Origin: an uncultured Gammaproteobacteria bacterium
GTDB lineage: Bacteria > Pseudomonadota > Gammaproteobacteria > PS1 > Pseudothioglobaceae
DNA: 39,456 bases
Reading direction: 5' to 3'
Assembly: GCA_913054335.1 (NCBI GenBank)
Contig: CAJXHL010000007.1
Span: 1 to 39,456 of the forward strand
Below the pieces are notes generated by a model. That model had not been told where the DNA came from. It searched no databases and worked only from the letters and a program-made list of their open reading frames with translations. Shown one piece after another: positions 17,752-25,636 of the stretch; the first letter of the stretch is position 1, and every line of letters starts with the position of its first letter. Both the position numbers and the translations under genes were made by a program.

Positions 17752-17798
17752 ATTTACAGTCAAAAAGCGCCTAAATAGGCTGTTTTTAGCCTGTAAAT
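17752..17798. repeat. Long imperfect hairpin in intergenic region
   Basis: Nested complementary arms ATTTACAG/CTGTAAAT, AAAAA/TTTTT and GCCTA/TAGGC, separated by small internal loops and closed by a two-base loop, form a ~47-base near-palindrome 149-195 bases upstream of umuD. Either strand could fold. A terminator is possible but there is no following T-tract. A REP/attC-like palindromic remnant is an alternative. No second copy was found in the window. Confidence 0.55.
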
Positions 17799-17903
17799 GG
17801 CATTTTATGGGGTATTTATTGAAGCTTTTGGGCGTCTAGCTACCTCATAATGAAAATTTCCTAATTTTTGTTATTTATTTCAGTAATAAAAGGTAGTGCT
17901 ACT

Positions 17904-18005
17904 TTATCGAAAACTCAAGCGGTCAATCCACTTTGGTTTTTGACCCACTCCCTTGGCAATAAAATCGTAATAAGCTTTAATGAAGTTTTCGATTAAGAAT
18001 TTGCG
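17904..18005 (-). pseudogene. Possible C-terminal gene fragment, unidentified
   Basis: On the minus strand an open frame of 33 codons with no start codon, beginning directly after a stop, reads ENFIKAYYDFIAKGVGQKPK and then WIDRLSFR before TAA. The composition looks protein-like and ends cleanly, as a degraded gene's 3' end would. I do not recognise the family. An overlapping minus-strand frame further upstream (~18010-18170) contains AKPVFGATKSINPKLIFSNC, perhaps another piece of the same relic. It could also be chance. Confidence 0.25.
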
Positions 18006-18043
18006 TTAAATGAACATAGTGAATATCAGCACAATTCGAGAAA

Positions 18044-18184
18044 ATGAGTTTAGGATTAATCGATTTTGTTGCACCAAAGACAGGCTTCGCACTAGGTGCC
18101 TTCTTTCGGTTACCTTTCAGAATGAGCAGAAAGGTGACAAAGCCTAAAAGAGGAATCGAAGATTCTGAGAAAGGATTTAAATAA
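18044..18184 (+). CDS. Short ORF of doubtful status
   Basis: A 46-codon plus-strand ORF (MSLGLIDFVAPKTGFALGAF at the start, lysine- and arginine-rich tail) with only GAG close to the ATG. No family is recognised. It lies opposite the possible gene-relic frame described at 17904-18005. It is recorded because the 1.2-kb stretch 17604-18852 otherwise has no obvious gene. Confidence 0.15.
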   Translation: MSLGLIDFVAPKTGFALGAFFRLPFRMSRKVTKPKRGIEDSEKGFK

Positions 18185-18201
18185 TAGAGGGTTTAAAAAA
18201 C

Positions 18202-18354
18202 TTAGTGTGTCGTTTTTGGCTTCTGAGTACTTTGCATAGCGCTGTGATACCAATCTAGAGCCTTATGAAGCTGTGACTTATTAACATTGAGGTGTTTGCA
18301 AAAAGCATTCTCTTTATCGTTGTTTGATTTTGTTTTTACTGTTTGATTATGCAT
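18202..18354 (-). CDS. Small hypothetical protein (50 residues)
   Basis: ATG at 18354 is preceded at good spacing by GAGGA, the best ribosome site in this 1.2-kb stretch. The product is polar, starts MHNQTVKTKSNNDKE and contains NAFCKHLNVNKSQLHKALDW, which has a helix-turn-helix-like rhythm: a hydrophobic helix, a turn at NVNK, then a second helix. It ends with a basic tail. The family is not recognised. TTGATG at about 18396-18401 might be a -35 box; a -10 is not clear. It lies downstream of a strong minus-strand terminator, so it would need its own promoter. Confidence 0.45.
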   Translation of the reverse strand: MHNQTVKTKSNNDKENAFCKHLNVNKSQLHKALDWYHSAMQSTQKPKTTH

Positions 18355-18419
18355 TAAGTTCATTCCTCAATAATTTAGAATTAAGATCGAATAAGCGCAT
18401 CAATTTTTATCGCTTAGCT

Positions 18420-18462
18420 AAAAAAGCTGTTGCTGGTGGAAGGAGGGGCCACCAGCTGCAGC
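18420..18462 (-). terminator. Rho-independent terminator, minus strand
   Basis: On the minus strand GCTG-CA-GCTGGTGG pairs with CCACCAGC-AA-CAGC (12 base pairs with one 2x2 internal loop) and runs straight into six T residues. It is GC-rich in an AT-rich region, which makes chance unlikely. A second perfect 7-bp hairpin (CTGCCAC/GTGGCAG, 18474-18498) lies just upstream. No established gene ends here, so it implies a transcript from the creB-proximal region. Confidence 0.75.
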
Positions 18463-18464
18463 CG

Positions 18465-18695
18465 CTACCTCAGCTGCCACAGGAGAGAGTAGTGGCAGGA
18501 GTGTTTCGAGGTTCTTATAAAATACTTGTTTAAGCCCTGAAAGTACAACCTAGTGTTACCAAACAGTGCTTCAATAATATTGTTTTTAGTTTCTAGGACG
18601 CTAGCCCGCATTGATATTGTGATAACATCGCTCATAGGGTTGAGCTTTGTTGTTACGCTACTAGCGTTTGTAGATAAAAGGAGAGTTTGTCGCAT
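18465..18695 (-). ncRNA. Candidate short transcript divergent from creB (sRNA or small protein)
   Basis: The stretch between the creB upstream region and the minus-strand terminator (18420-18462) appears to be transcribed leftward. It holds a 76-codon ORF (ATG at 18695, weak AGGG upstream, stop three bases before the terminator stem) starting MRQTLLLSTNASSVTTKLNP. No family is recognised and its amino-acid pattern is not clearly protein-like. The RNA would carry two strong 3' hairpins. The CreB-type boxes at 18765-18792 read TTCAC on this strand and lie upstream of it, so it could be a CreB target. Either an sRNA or a small protein fits; the promoter is not clear. Confidence 0.4.
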
Positions 18696-18764
18696 TGCGC
18701 CCTAACTTTCTAAAAACAATGGTATCAGTTTAGGTCTTAAATGACAATGTCAAATGTTTTATAA

Positions 18765-18792
18765 GTGAAGTTTTGGTGAAGATTTGGTGAAG
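18765..18792. promoter_or_regulatory. Triple Cre-box-like direct repeat (CreB binding sites)
   Basis: GTGAAG occurs three times at 18765, 18776 and 18787, exactly 11 bases apart. On the minus strand this reads TTCAC-N6-TTCAC-N6-TTCAC, two overlapping matches to the E. coli CreB tag TTCAC-N6-TTCAC. The site lies ~60 bases upstream of the creB-like gene in the divergent region, so it can serve creBC autoregulation, the leftward candidate transcript, or both. Confidence 0.7.
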
Positions 18793-18802
18793 ATGGTTTT
18801 GT

Positions 18803-18824
18803 TTGACACTTTTTTAACTACAAT
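18803..18824 (+). promoter_or_regulatory. Possible creBC promoter
   Basis: TTGACA (18803-18808) and TACAAT (18819-18824) lie 28-50 bases upstream of the creB ATG. The spacing between them (10 bases) is too short for them to be partners. TACAAT may instead be the -10 of a promoter activated from the Cre boxes, or TTGACA may pair with TAATGC 15 bases on. Exact start unresolved. Confidence 0.35.
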
Positions 18825-18852
18825 AATGCCTTTCTAACGATATTTTTTTCTT

Positions 18853-19521
18853 ATGCAGCACATCCTAATTGTTGAAGACGACAGAACCATTGCTGAGAGC
18901 ATTGCTTTTATTCTTGAAAAAGATTCTTTTAGTTGTCAGTGGTTTGACAATGGCCATGGTGCGCTTGACTATCTTGAAAACAACAATGTTGATTTAATGC
19001 TGCTTGATGTTGGCCTGCCTGACATTAGTGGTTTTGACGTTTTGCGTAAGGTTCGCGCCAAATCCGAATTGCCCGTGGTTATTATCTCAGCAAGGGACGA
19101 TGAGGCTGATCAGGTGCTAGGCTTGGAAGGGCTAGGTGCCAATGGATACATCACCAAACCCTTAAGTCCAAGACTGGTCGTAGCTCATGTGCGTGCACAA
19201 CTCAGACACTTGAGGACCGAACCCAAACCTCAGCAATCTGAATTTAGTATCAATGAGGCAATGCAAAAAATACTCTTTGTTGGGCAAGAGTTAGTCTTAA
19301 CACCGGCAGAGTTTAAAATCTTGTCTCACCTTGTCAAACACCCCAATCGTGTACACTCGCGAGAATACTTACTAAGTATTATTTGGGATAGACCACATGG
19401 CTCTGACGTTAAAACAATCAACACCCACATTAAATCGATACGTAAGCGCTTGCACGAAATAGATGATAAAAATGAATGCATTGAAACACACCGTGGAATT
19501 GGCTACAGTCTGATTGAATGA
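18853..19521 (+). CDS. creB: Response regulator, CreB-like (OmpR/PhoB family)
   Basis: The 222-residue protein has a receiver domain with acidic pocket E8-D9-D10, phospho-acceptor D52 (LLDVGLPD) and K102 (ITKPLSP), followed by a winged-helix domain (LTPAEFKILSHLVKHPN ... KTINTHIKSIRKRL). Length matches CreB (229 in E. coli). Assignment to CreB rather than another OmpR-type regulator rests on the partner kinase resembling CreC and on TTCAC-N6-TTCAC sites upstream. In E. coli CreBC responds to growth on minimal media or fermentation products and controls carbon and beta-lactam-response genes; the signal here is unknown. Its stop overlaps the kinase ATG (ATGA). Confidence 0.8.
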   Translation: MQHILIVEDDRTIAESIAFILEKDSFSCQWFDNGHGALDYLENNNVDLMLLDVGLPDISGFDVLRKVRAKSELPVVIISARDDEADQVLGLEGLGANGYITKPLSPRLVVAHVRAQLRHLRTEPKPQQSEFSINEAMQKILFVGQELVLTPAEFKILSHLVKHPNRVHSREYLLSIIWDRPHGSDVKTINTHIKSIRKRLHEIDDKNECIETHRGIGYSLIE

Positions 19522-20948
19522 AACACCTAAAGCTTAGTCTTGGCTCCAAACTTTTTATCCTTTATTTTTTAATTAGCAGCTCAATCGTCTGGTTAATTGC
19601 TAATCGAACGGGCGAAGAGTCTGCCGAAGAAATAATGATCCATACTTCAAGTTTACTGAGTCAAATCGCCTCTCACAACATTAACGATGGCGCTATTGAT
19701 GTAGAAGTATTCGGAAGCACTGTCTCTGGCTATTTAAATCCACATGGCTTGGGAAAAAACAACCAAGAAAAACAACTCAGTAATCTAGAGATCTATCTGA
19801 CCAACAATGATGGTATGGTTATTTACGATTCTCAAGGCCTAGCGATGGGTAGTAATTTGAGTAGAAACATTGAGGTGGCAAGCGCACTTCAAGGCGAACA
19901 AGGCGTTCGTAAAATTCCTTACAACCCAAAAAATGAAAGACTATTATTTGGCACAAAGGCGCTTTATGTCTCCAGCCCTATTTACGATCATGAAAAAAAC
20001 ATTCTGGGTACACTTGTTGCTATTAAACCGATATATTTTGGTAAAGGCGGTTCTCGAATCTATGAGTACGCATTTTATATATTCTTTATCTCGTTGATTA
20101 TTGGTGGTGTTGCAAGTTATATCGTCTCTCGTGATGCCAAACTATTGGTGAAATATACCTCTCGCCTCTCAATTGGCGAAGACATTAGCCCACCAAACAT
20201 ACATAATGATGAGTTTATTAGGCTACTTGAGGCTATCGAAAAACTCAGAAACGAGCTAGAGCTTAAAGACAATGTTGAAGAATACATAGACACACTCGCA
20301 CATGAGCTTCGCACGCCGATTACTGGCATCAGGGCAACTGCAGAAAATTTACTGCTACCAATGGACGACAAACAGCGAATACATTTCATCCAAAACATTC
20401 TCGACTCTAATACACATATGGACAAACTGGTCTCACGCTTGCTTGAGCTATCACGAATAGAGCGAAGAGAGACTTTAAAAAATGTCACCACACTCAATAT
20501 TGATGCTGTCGTCAATAACGTACTCAAAGCACCAATTCGCGTCAAAACCATTGCCAATAAAAATTTAAGGATTGAATTTGACATTGAGAAAGGCGGTGAA
20601 ATTCGGGCTGAAAAACTTCTCTTGGAGCAAGCCATTGGCAACGTAATCAATAATGCCCTTGACTTTAGCCCTAAGGGTGGCACAATCACTATTAAGGCAA
20701 GTGAGACCAATACAGCTGTTACTATTATGATTTTGGATGAGGGTCCAGGAATGCCAGATCATGTATTGAGGAAACTATTTACTCGCTTCTTTTCTGTCTC
20801 TAGACCAGATACTGGGAAACGGGGCAACGGCCTAGGTTTGAGGTTTGTTAGAAAAATAATGCAACTTCACGGCGGTGAAATTACCCTGCAAAATCGTTTT
20901 TTACAAGAAGGCGCGGAGGCTAGATTACGCTTTCCGTTTGATTACTAA
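19518..20948 (+). CDS. creC: Sensor histidine kinase, CreC-like
   Basis: 476 residues, close to E. coli CreC (474). Membrane segments at ~11-27 and ~183-204 bracket a ~155-residue periplasmic domain with a dCache/CreC-like core (EIYLTNNDGMVIYDSQGLAM ... ALQGEQGVRKIPYN ... YVSSPIYD). After a HAMP-like linker comes the H-box at H262 (EYIDTLAHELRTPITGIR), an N-box (GNVINNALDFSPKGG), G1 (DEGPGMP) and G2 (GNGLGLRFV). It phosphorylates the adjacent regulator. The matched parts of the sensor (IYDS...MG) and the RATAENLL stretch after the H-box support CreC specifically. A hairpin follows the gene at 20993. Confidence 0.82.
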   Translation: MKHLKLSLGSKLFILYFLISSSIVWLIANRTGEESAEEIMIHTSSLLSQIASHNINDGAIDVEVFGSTVSGYLNPHGLGKNNQEKQLSNLEIYLTNNDGMVIYDSQGLAMGSNLSRNIEVASALQGEQGVRKIPYNPKNERLLFGTKALYVSSPIYDHEKNILGTLVAIKPIYFGKGGSRIYEYAFYIFFISLIIGGVASYIVSRDAKLLVKYTSRLSIGEDISPPNIHNDEFIRLLEAIEKLRNELELKDNVEEYIDTLAHELRTPITGIRATAENLLLPMDDKQRIHFIQNILDSNTHMDKLVSRLLELSRIERRETLKNVTTLNIDAVVNNVLKAPIRVKTIANKNLRIEFDIEKGGEIRAEKLLLEQAIGNVINNALDFSPKGGTITIKASETNTAVTIMILDEGPGMPDHVLRKLFTRFFSVSRPDTGKRGNGLGLRFVRKIMQLHGGEITLQNRFLQEGAEARLRFPFDY

Positions 20949-20992
20949 TACGTTATAGTTAGCAGTATCTACCAATAGACTGATAAGACCTA

Positions 20993-21044
20993 TTGAAAAC
21001 TATCGATTTTTTCAATAAACAATCTTTAAAAAATCGTTTTTCAA
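20993..21044. terminator. Hairpin between creC and etfB, likely terminator
   Basis: TTGAAAAC...GTTTTTCAA and CGATTTTTT...AAAAAATCG form an extended stem (about 17 pairs with a small bulge) around a 14-base loop, 45 bases after the creC stop. It is AT-rich and lacks a separate T-tract, so termination is plausible but not certain. It also marks the boundary before the etf operon. Confidence 0.45.
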
Positions 21045-21084
21045 ATGGCAGATGAATGGTATTATTCGCGAGTTTTATAATTTA

Positions 21085-21102
21085 GAGACCTTTGCATAAG
21101 CC
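21085..21102. repeat. Solitary end-like sequence of the MITE-like family
   Basis: AGAGACCTTTG at 21084-21094 repeats the first bases of the inverted ends at 2975 and 10838 (GAGACCTTTG) and is followed by CATAAGCC. There is no partner arm ~270 bases to either side, both of which are coding. It is 10-27 bases upstream of etfB. Relic or coincidence. Confidence 0.25.
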
Positions 21103-21111
21103 CTACTACAA

Positions 21112-21873
21112 ATGAAAATAATTATCCCAATAAAACGCGTACTTGATCCTTACACTCAGGCACGAGTTGACAAACAAACCCAAATGGTTGATTTAACCAA
21201 TGCCAAAATGGCAATGAACCCATTTTGCGAAATTGCTGTTGAAGAAGCACTCAAGCTTAAAGAAAGTGGTGCGGCTAGCGAGACAATCGCCGTCAGTATA
21301 GGCACTGATAAAACAGTAGATACCCTTAGGACAGCTCTAGCAATGGGTATTGATCGAGCAATTTTTATTAAAACAGAAGGTGATCTTGATTTGCAACCGC
21401 TACACCTTGGAAAGATCTTAGCATCGATTATCAAGCGCGAAGAAGCTGGACTTGTCATTATGGGCAAGCAAGCTGTTGACAATGACAACAACCAAACAGG
21501 ACAAATCATCTCAGGTTTGCTGGACTATTCGCTAGGCACGTTTATTTCCAAATTTAGTCTAAGCGATGACGCTCAAAGTGTTGAAGTGAGTCGTGAAATC
21601 GATTCTGGGATTGAAATCAGGCAACTAAACTTGCCTGCAATCGTTACCGTTGACTTGCGCCTTAACGAACCAAGATACGCATCTCTGCCTAATATTATGA
21701 AAGCAAGGTCTAAGCCACTTGAAACTATTGAGTTATCAAGCCTTGATATCGATGTCAGTCCGCGCGTCAAAGTAATCAGTGTGATAGAGTCCGGCACTAA
21801 AGATAGAGCGGCAAAGCAAGTCTCGTCTGCCAAAGAACTGCTTGAAGAATTAGCTCAAATGGGGGTACTGTAA
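21112..21873 (+). CDS. etfB: Electron transfer flavoprotein, beta subunit
   Basis: The 253-residue protein starts MKIIIPIKRVLDPYTQARVD and contains MNPFCEIAVEEALKLKE, VIMGKQAVDNDNNQTGQ and LPAIVTVDLRLNEPRYASLPNIMKA, the AMP-binding and signature regions of group I EtfB. ETF is a heterodimer that takes electrons from soluble flavin dehydrogenases and hands them to ETF-ubiquinone oxidoreductase. The stop and the etfA start share one base (TAATG), giving coupled translation. The complete etfB-etfA-ETF-QO set beside dimethylglycine-dehydrogenase-like genes suggests they work together. The leader has a weak ribosome site. Confidence 0.96.
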   Translation: MKIIIPIKRVLDPYTQARVDKQTQMVDLTNAKMAMNPFCEIAVEEALKLKESGAASETIAVSIGTDKTVDTLRTALAMGIDRAIFIKTEGDLDLQPLHLGKILASIIKREEAGLVIMGKQAVDNDNNQTGQIISGLLDYSLGTFISKFSLSDDAQSVEVSREIDSGIEIRQLNLPAIVTVDLRLNEPRYASLPNIMKARSKPLETIELSSLDIDVSPRVKVISVIESGTKDRAAKQVSSAKELLEELAQMGVL

Positions 21874-22796
21874 TGTCAGCCTTAGTATTAATCGAATTAC
21901 ACGGTGCTGAAATCAGTGCCAATTCTCGTGCTGCGGTAACAGCAGCCACTCAATTATCAGATACCGTTGATGCACTTGTATTGACAAACGATGCAGCGAA
22001 TGCAACAGCAGTAGCTGCAATCAGTGGTATCAACACCGTTAAGGTAATTGCTGACTCTGTACTTGAGCACGTATCAGCAGGCATTGCCAGTAAGCTAATC
22101 GCAGGGGTGATGACTGATTACCAATACCTTGTTGCCGGTTCGGCCACTTACAGTAAAAATATTATTCCTGTTGTTGGCGCCCTTCTAGATGTTCAGCCGA
22201 TTACCGATGTTTGCGAAGTTAAATCAGCAAATACTTTTGTTCGTCCACTCTACGCGGGCAACATTATGGCGACCGTTGAAACTTGTGATGTAACCATTTT
22301 ATTAACTGTGCGCCCTACAGAATTCGAGCACGCTGAAGATGGCGGTTCTGCTACTGTCGAACAGTTATCGGTTGATGTTCCTGAGTCAAACTCAACCTTT
22401 GTATCATTACAAGAGTCGCAATCTGAACGCCCGGAATTAACCACTGCTGAACGTATTGTCTCAGGTGGCCGTGGACTTGGCTCGCAAGAAAATTTTGCTT
22501 TAATTGAGCAACTCGCGGACAAGCTTGATGCAGCGGTTGGCGCCTCAAGAGCAGCGGTTGATGCCGGCTTTATCTCAAATGATTATCAAGTTGGCCAAAC
22601 GGGTAAAGTGGTTGCACCTAAACTTTATATGGCTGTCGGTATTTCTGGAGCAATTCAGCACTTGGCAGGCATGAAAGACTCGCAAGTAATTGTTGTTATC
22701 AACAATGACGCGGATGCGCCAATGGCAAGAATAGCCGACTTGGTTTGGAATACAGACTTATTCGGCGCTGTTCAAGAGTTAATCGACAACGCTTAA
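21873..22796 (+). CDS. etfA: Electron transfer flavoprotein, alpha subunit
   Basis: The 307-residue protein has the EtfA N-domain (ALVLIELHGAEISANSRAAVTAA) and the C-terminal FAD domain: IVSGGRGLGSQENFALIEQLA, GASRAAVDAGF, QVGQTGKVVAPKLYMAVGIS and GAIQHLAGMKDSQVIVVINND. It carries the redox-active FAD of ETF. Normal length. It lies 96 bases upstream of the ETF-QO gene, with no terminator seen in the gap. Confidence 0.96.
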   Translation: MSALVLIELHGAEISANSRAAVTAATQLSDTVDALVLTNDAANATAVAAISGINTVKVIADSVLEHVSAGIASKLIAGVMTDYQYLVAGSATYSKNIIPVVGALLDVQPITDVCEVKSANTFVRPLYAGNIMATVETCDVTILLTVRPTEFEHAEDGGSATVEQLSVDVPESNSTFVSLQESQSERPELTTAERIVSGGRGLGSQENFALIEQLADKLDAAVGASRAAVDAGFISNDYQVGQTGKVVAPKLYMAVGISGAIQHLAGMKDSQVIVVINNDADAPMARIADLVWNTDLFGAVQELIDNA

Positions 22797-22892
22797 TTAG
22801 AACTCTTCGAAGTAATCATTGAGTAAACTTTAAAACGCTTGTTGCTAAGATCCAATCAAGCTAAACTTTAATCAATCTTTGAGGCTGATTTA

Positions 22893-24512
22893 ATGGAAAG
22901 AGAGTCAATTGAATACGATGTTGTTGTTGTTGGCGGCGGTCCTGCGGGACTTGCTTCGGCGTGTAAGCTAAAGCAACTGAACCCCAACCTTTCGGTTTGC
23001 TTATTAGAAAAAGGCTCGGAAATAGGATCACACATCATTTCCGGCGCCGTATTTGAGCCGAAAGCGCTATTTGATCTTTTTCCAGAAGATGCCAAAGACT
23101 GTCCAACGCTTAATAACGCCGTTAAAGGCGATGATGTTTACTTTCTTAGGAATGGTAGTAAAAAAATCAAAGTTCCTTCATGGCTAACACCTAAGGGGCT
23201 TCATAACCACGGCAACTACATCATCTCTTTAGGTGAGCTGTGCCAGTGGTTAGGTGAAAAGGCAATGGATCTTGGGGTGGATATTTTTCCAGGATTCCCG
23301 GCTGAAAACTACCTCAGCGATGAAAGTGGTCGTATTTGTGGTATTGCTACACCAGATATGGGTATTGACAAAGAAGGCAACCAAAAAGGCACTTGGGCGC
23401 CCGGCATGAACATCTTGGCAAAACAAACTATTTTCGCCGAAGGTGCTCGTGGTCACATTGGTAAGCAACTCATTAAAGATTTAAATCTGGATAAGGATAA
23501 ATCACCGCAGCATTTCGCCATCGGCTTTAAAGAGGTTTGGGAAGTTGAAAACGACAAACACTCTCAGGGCGATGTGCTTCACACGATCGGCTGGCCTTTA
23601 ACACAAGGTGTTTCTGGTGGTGGTTATCTCTACCATTTTGATAAAAACCGCATTGCGGTTGGTTTGATTGTTGACCTAAATTACGACAACCCATACCAAA
23701 ACCCATTCAAAGAATTTCAGCAATACAAGCTCCATCCAGTAGTCAAGCAATACCTAGAAAGTGGTAAGCGCATCTCTTACGGTGCTCGTGCGATTAGCAA
23801 AGGCGGTCTACATTCATTGGTAAAAATGGATTTTAACGGTGGCATGATTATTGGCTGTAACGCCGGTACATTGAATCCTGGTAAAATCAAAGGCAGTCAT
23901 TGCGCCTTGCAATCGGGCATGTTGGCCGCAGAATACATTAACAAGGTTCTAAACGAAGAAGTTTGTGATTTTGACGATATTTTCAAATCAAGCGCACTAT
24001 ACAAAGAACTTCATCAAGCAAGAAACTTTAGTTCAGCGCTTCATAAATTTGGCTTGTATATTGGCTCGGCTTACAACTTTGTCGAATCCAATATTTTTCG
24101 CAATAAACTACCAATCAACATTAAAGACGAGAAAAAAGATTCCGATGTCTTAAAGTTAAGCAGTAATGCTAAAGTTAAGAATTACCCTGCGCCTGACAAT
24201 GAATTTACTTTTGACATTACTTCGTCTTTATTCTTATCTGGCACGAACCATGAAGAAGATCAGCCGATTCACTTAAAGCTCAGTGATGCTGGTATTCCTC
24301 TTGGTCCTAACTTGAGTCAATACGACGAACCAGCGCAAAGATATTGCCCTGCTGGCGTCTACGAGATTATCGAAAAAGAAGGTCAAGATTGCTTTCAAAT
24401 CAATGCTCAGAATTGCCTTCATTGCAAAACCTGTGACATTAAAGATCCCGCGCAAAACATCACTTGGACGCCACCTGAAGGCGGCGGTGGACCAAACTAC
24501 ATTAGTATGTAG
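22893..24512 (+). CDS. Electron transfer flavoprotein-ubiquinone oxidoreductase (ETF-QO)
   Basis: 539 residues, normal for the family. N-terminal FAD site DVVVVGGGPAGLASACKL (~9-26); substrate/quinone region with GLHNHGNYIISLGELCQWLG; FAEGARGHIGKQL; and a C-terminal 4Fe-4S ferredoxin domain with CPAGVYEI and CLHCKTCDIKDPAQNITW before the typical PPEGGGGPNY end. It is a monotopic inner-membrane protein that moves electrons from ETF to ubiquinone. Start supported by GAGG at normal spacing. The last 11 bases overlap the convergent pta gene. Confidence 0.96.
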   Translation: MERESIEYDVVVVGGGPAGLASACKLKQLNPNLSVCLLEKGSEIGSHIISGAVFEPKALFDLFPEDAKDCPTLNNAVKGDDVYFLRNGSKKIKVPSWLTPKGLHNHGNYIISLGELCQWLGEKAMDLGVDIFPGFPAENYLSDESGRICGIATPDMGIDKEGNQKGTWAPGMNILAKQTIFAEGARGHIGKQLIKDLNLDKDKSPQHFAIGFKEVWEVENDKHSQGDVLHTIGWPLTQGVSGGGYLYHFDKNRIAVGLIVDLNYDNPYQNPFKEFQQYKLHPVVKQYLESGKRISYGARAISKGGLHSLVKMDFNGGMIIGCNAGTLNPGKIKGSHCALQSGMLAAEYINKVLNEEVCDFDDIFKSSALYKELHQARNFSSALHKFGLYIGSAYNFVESNIFRNKLPINIKDEKKDSDVLKLSSNAKVKNYPAPDNEFTFDITSSLFLSGTNHEEDQPIHLKLSDAGIPLGPNLSQYDEPAQRYCPAGVYEIIEKEGQDCFQINAQNCLHCKTCDIKDPAQNITWTPPEGGGGPNYISM

Positions 24513-25515
24513 TTTCGCTCTTCGAGCATTGATTAGCTGTAATGACGACCGTGTTGACAATTTCCTCAACACTGCAACCTCTTGACAAATCATTCACTGG
24601 CTTAGCAAGTCCTTGCAAAATAGGGCCAATAGCCTCTGCACCAGAAAATCGTTGTACCAACTTGTAACCAATGTTTCCTGCGTCAAGCGTCGGAAAAATT
24701 AGAACGTTAGCAGGTGCAGCAAACGAAGTTTTGGGATACTTAAGATTGAGTACCGTATTATCGAGAGCGGCATCCAATTGAATATTGCCCACGATTTCTG
24801 CATCAAGTGCTTTCTCTTGACAAATACTCGTTGCCAGCCTAACTTTTTCTACTTGTTCAAACTCAGCACTTCTGTTGGTTGAAAACGACAACATGGCCAC
24901 TTTGGGCGCCATGCCCAAAAGCTCGTTTGCAGACTTAATTGTGCTCGTGGCAATTTCGGCCAACTCCTCGGCGCTCGGATTAACATTCATTGCGCAATCA
25001 GAGAACAGCATTTCTTTGCCATGGGTTTGGTGGTTCTCATCAAATACCATTAGAAAGAAACTGGACACCAGCTTTGCACTCTCTGCAACACCAATAATGC
25101 GTAGCGCATTGCTCAGCACTTGTTGACTCGGCGTAATAGCGCCAGTAACAACGCCGTCAACAGCATTACTTTCTAAGGCTAACATTGCAAAAACACAGTC
25201 CTGTTGAACAAGCTCTCTGGCCTCATCAAGACTTAAACCAGCATGCTTTCTTCTTTGGTGTAATAACTCGGCGTATTGAAACTGTAAATTCTCATTTTTT
25301 GGGTTCAAAAAATCGATATCGGCCTCACCCTCTTTATCGAATTTGTTTATTAACTGACTCAGTGTGTTTTTATCACCTAGAAGGACAACTCGAGCAATAC
25401 CTTGTTTTGCAATAGAAACAGCTGCCTTTATTACGCGACTGTCGCTTGATTCTGGCAACAAAATGCGCGGAAAAACCTGCTTTGCATTAAGAGTCAATTT
25501 CTGCAGTAACGTCAT
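24502..25515 (-). CDS. pta: Phosphate acetyltransferase (short Pta)
   Basis: The 337-residue protein is the single-domain PTA_PTB type: RILLPESSDSRVIKAA, VDGVVTGAITPSQQVLSNALRIIG, SDCAMNVNPSAEELAEIA, MLSFSTNRSAEFEQVEKVR and FPTLDAGNIGYKLVQRF. It converts acetyl phosphate and CoA to acetyl-CoA. No ackA is adjacent. Next to xsc its natural role is to capture the acetyl phosphate made from sulfoacetaldehyde, as in many taurine clusters. It is separated from xsc by the soeA/soeC relic and 1.4 kb. It has an AGGG ribosome site and faces away from the relic across a 227-base gap. Confidence 0.93.
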   Translation of the reverse strand: MTLLQKLTLNAKQVFPRILLPESSDSRVIKAAVSIAKQGIARVVLLGDKNTLSQLINKFDKEGEADIDFLNPKNENLQFQYAELLHQRRKHAGLSLDEARELVQQDCVFAMLALESNAVDGVVTGAITPSQQVLSNALRIIGVAESAKLVSSFFLMVFDENHQTHGKEMLFSDCAMNVNPSAEELAEIATSTIKSANELLGMAPKVAMLSFSTNRSAEFEQVEKVRLATSICQEKALDAEIVGNIQLDAALDNTVLNLKYPKTSFAAPANVLIFPTLDAGNIGYKLVQRFSGAEAIGPILQGLAKPVNDLSRGCSVEEIVNTVVITANQCSKSETTY

Positions 25516-25636
25516 TACAAAATCCCTGTTGTTAGCAGATTAGTTTACATGAAAAAAAAAGATTATCGCGCTCTAGACAGCCACTCCAAATAGACACATC
25601 CACTGATCCAATTTCACTAACAAACGTGTTGTTTTA

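Noticed and set aside
20117-20710. Long antisense ORF (197 codons) within the sensor kinase gene
   Set aside because: It is serine/leucine-rich reverse-frame sequence, a shadow of the well-supported creC-like gene.
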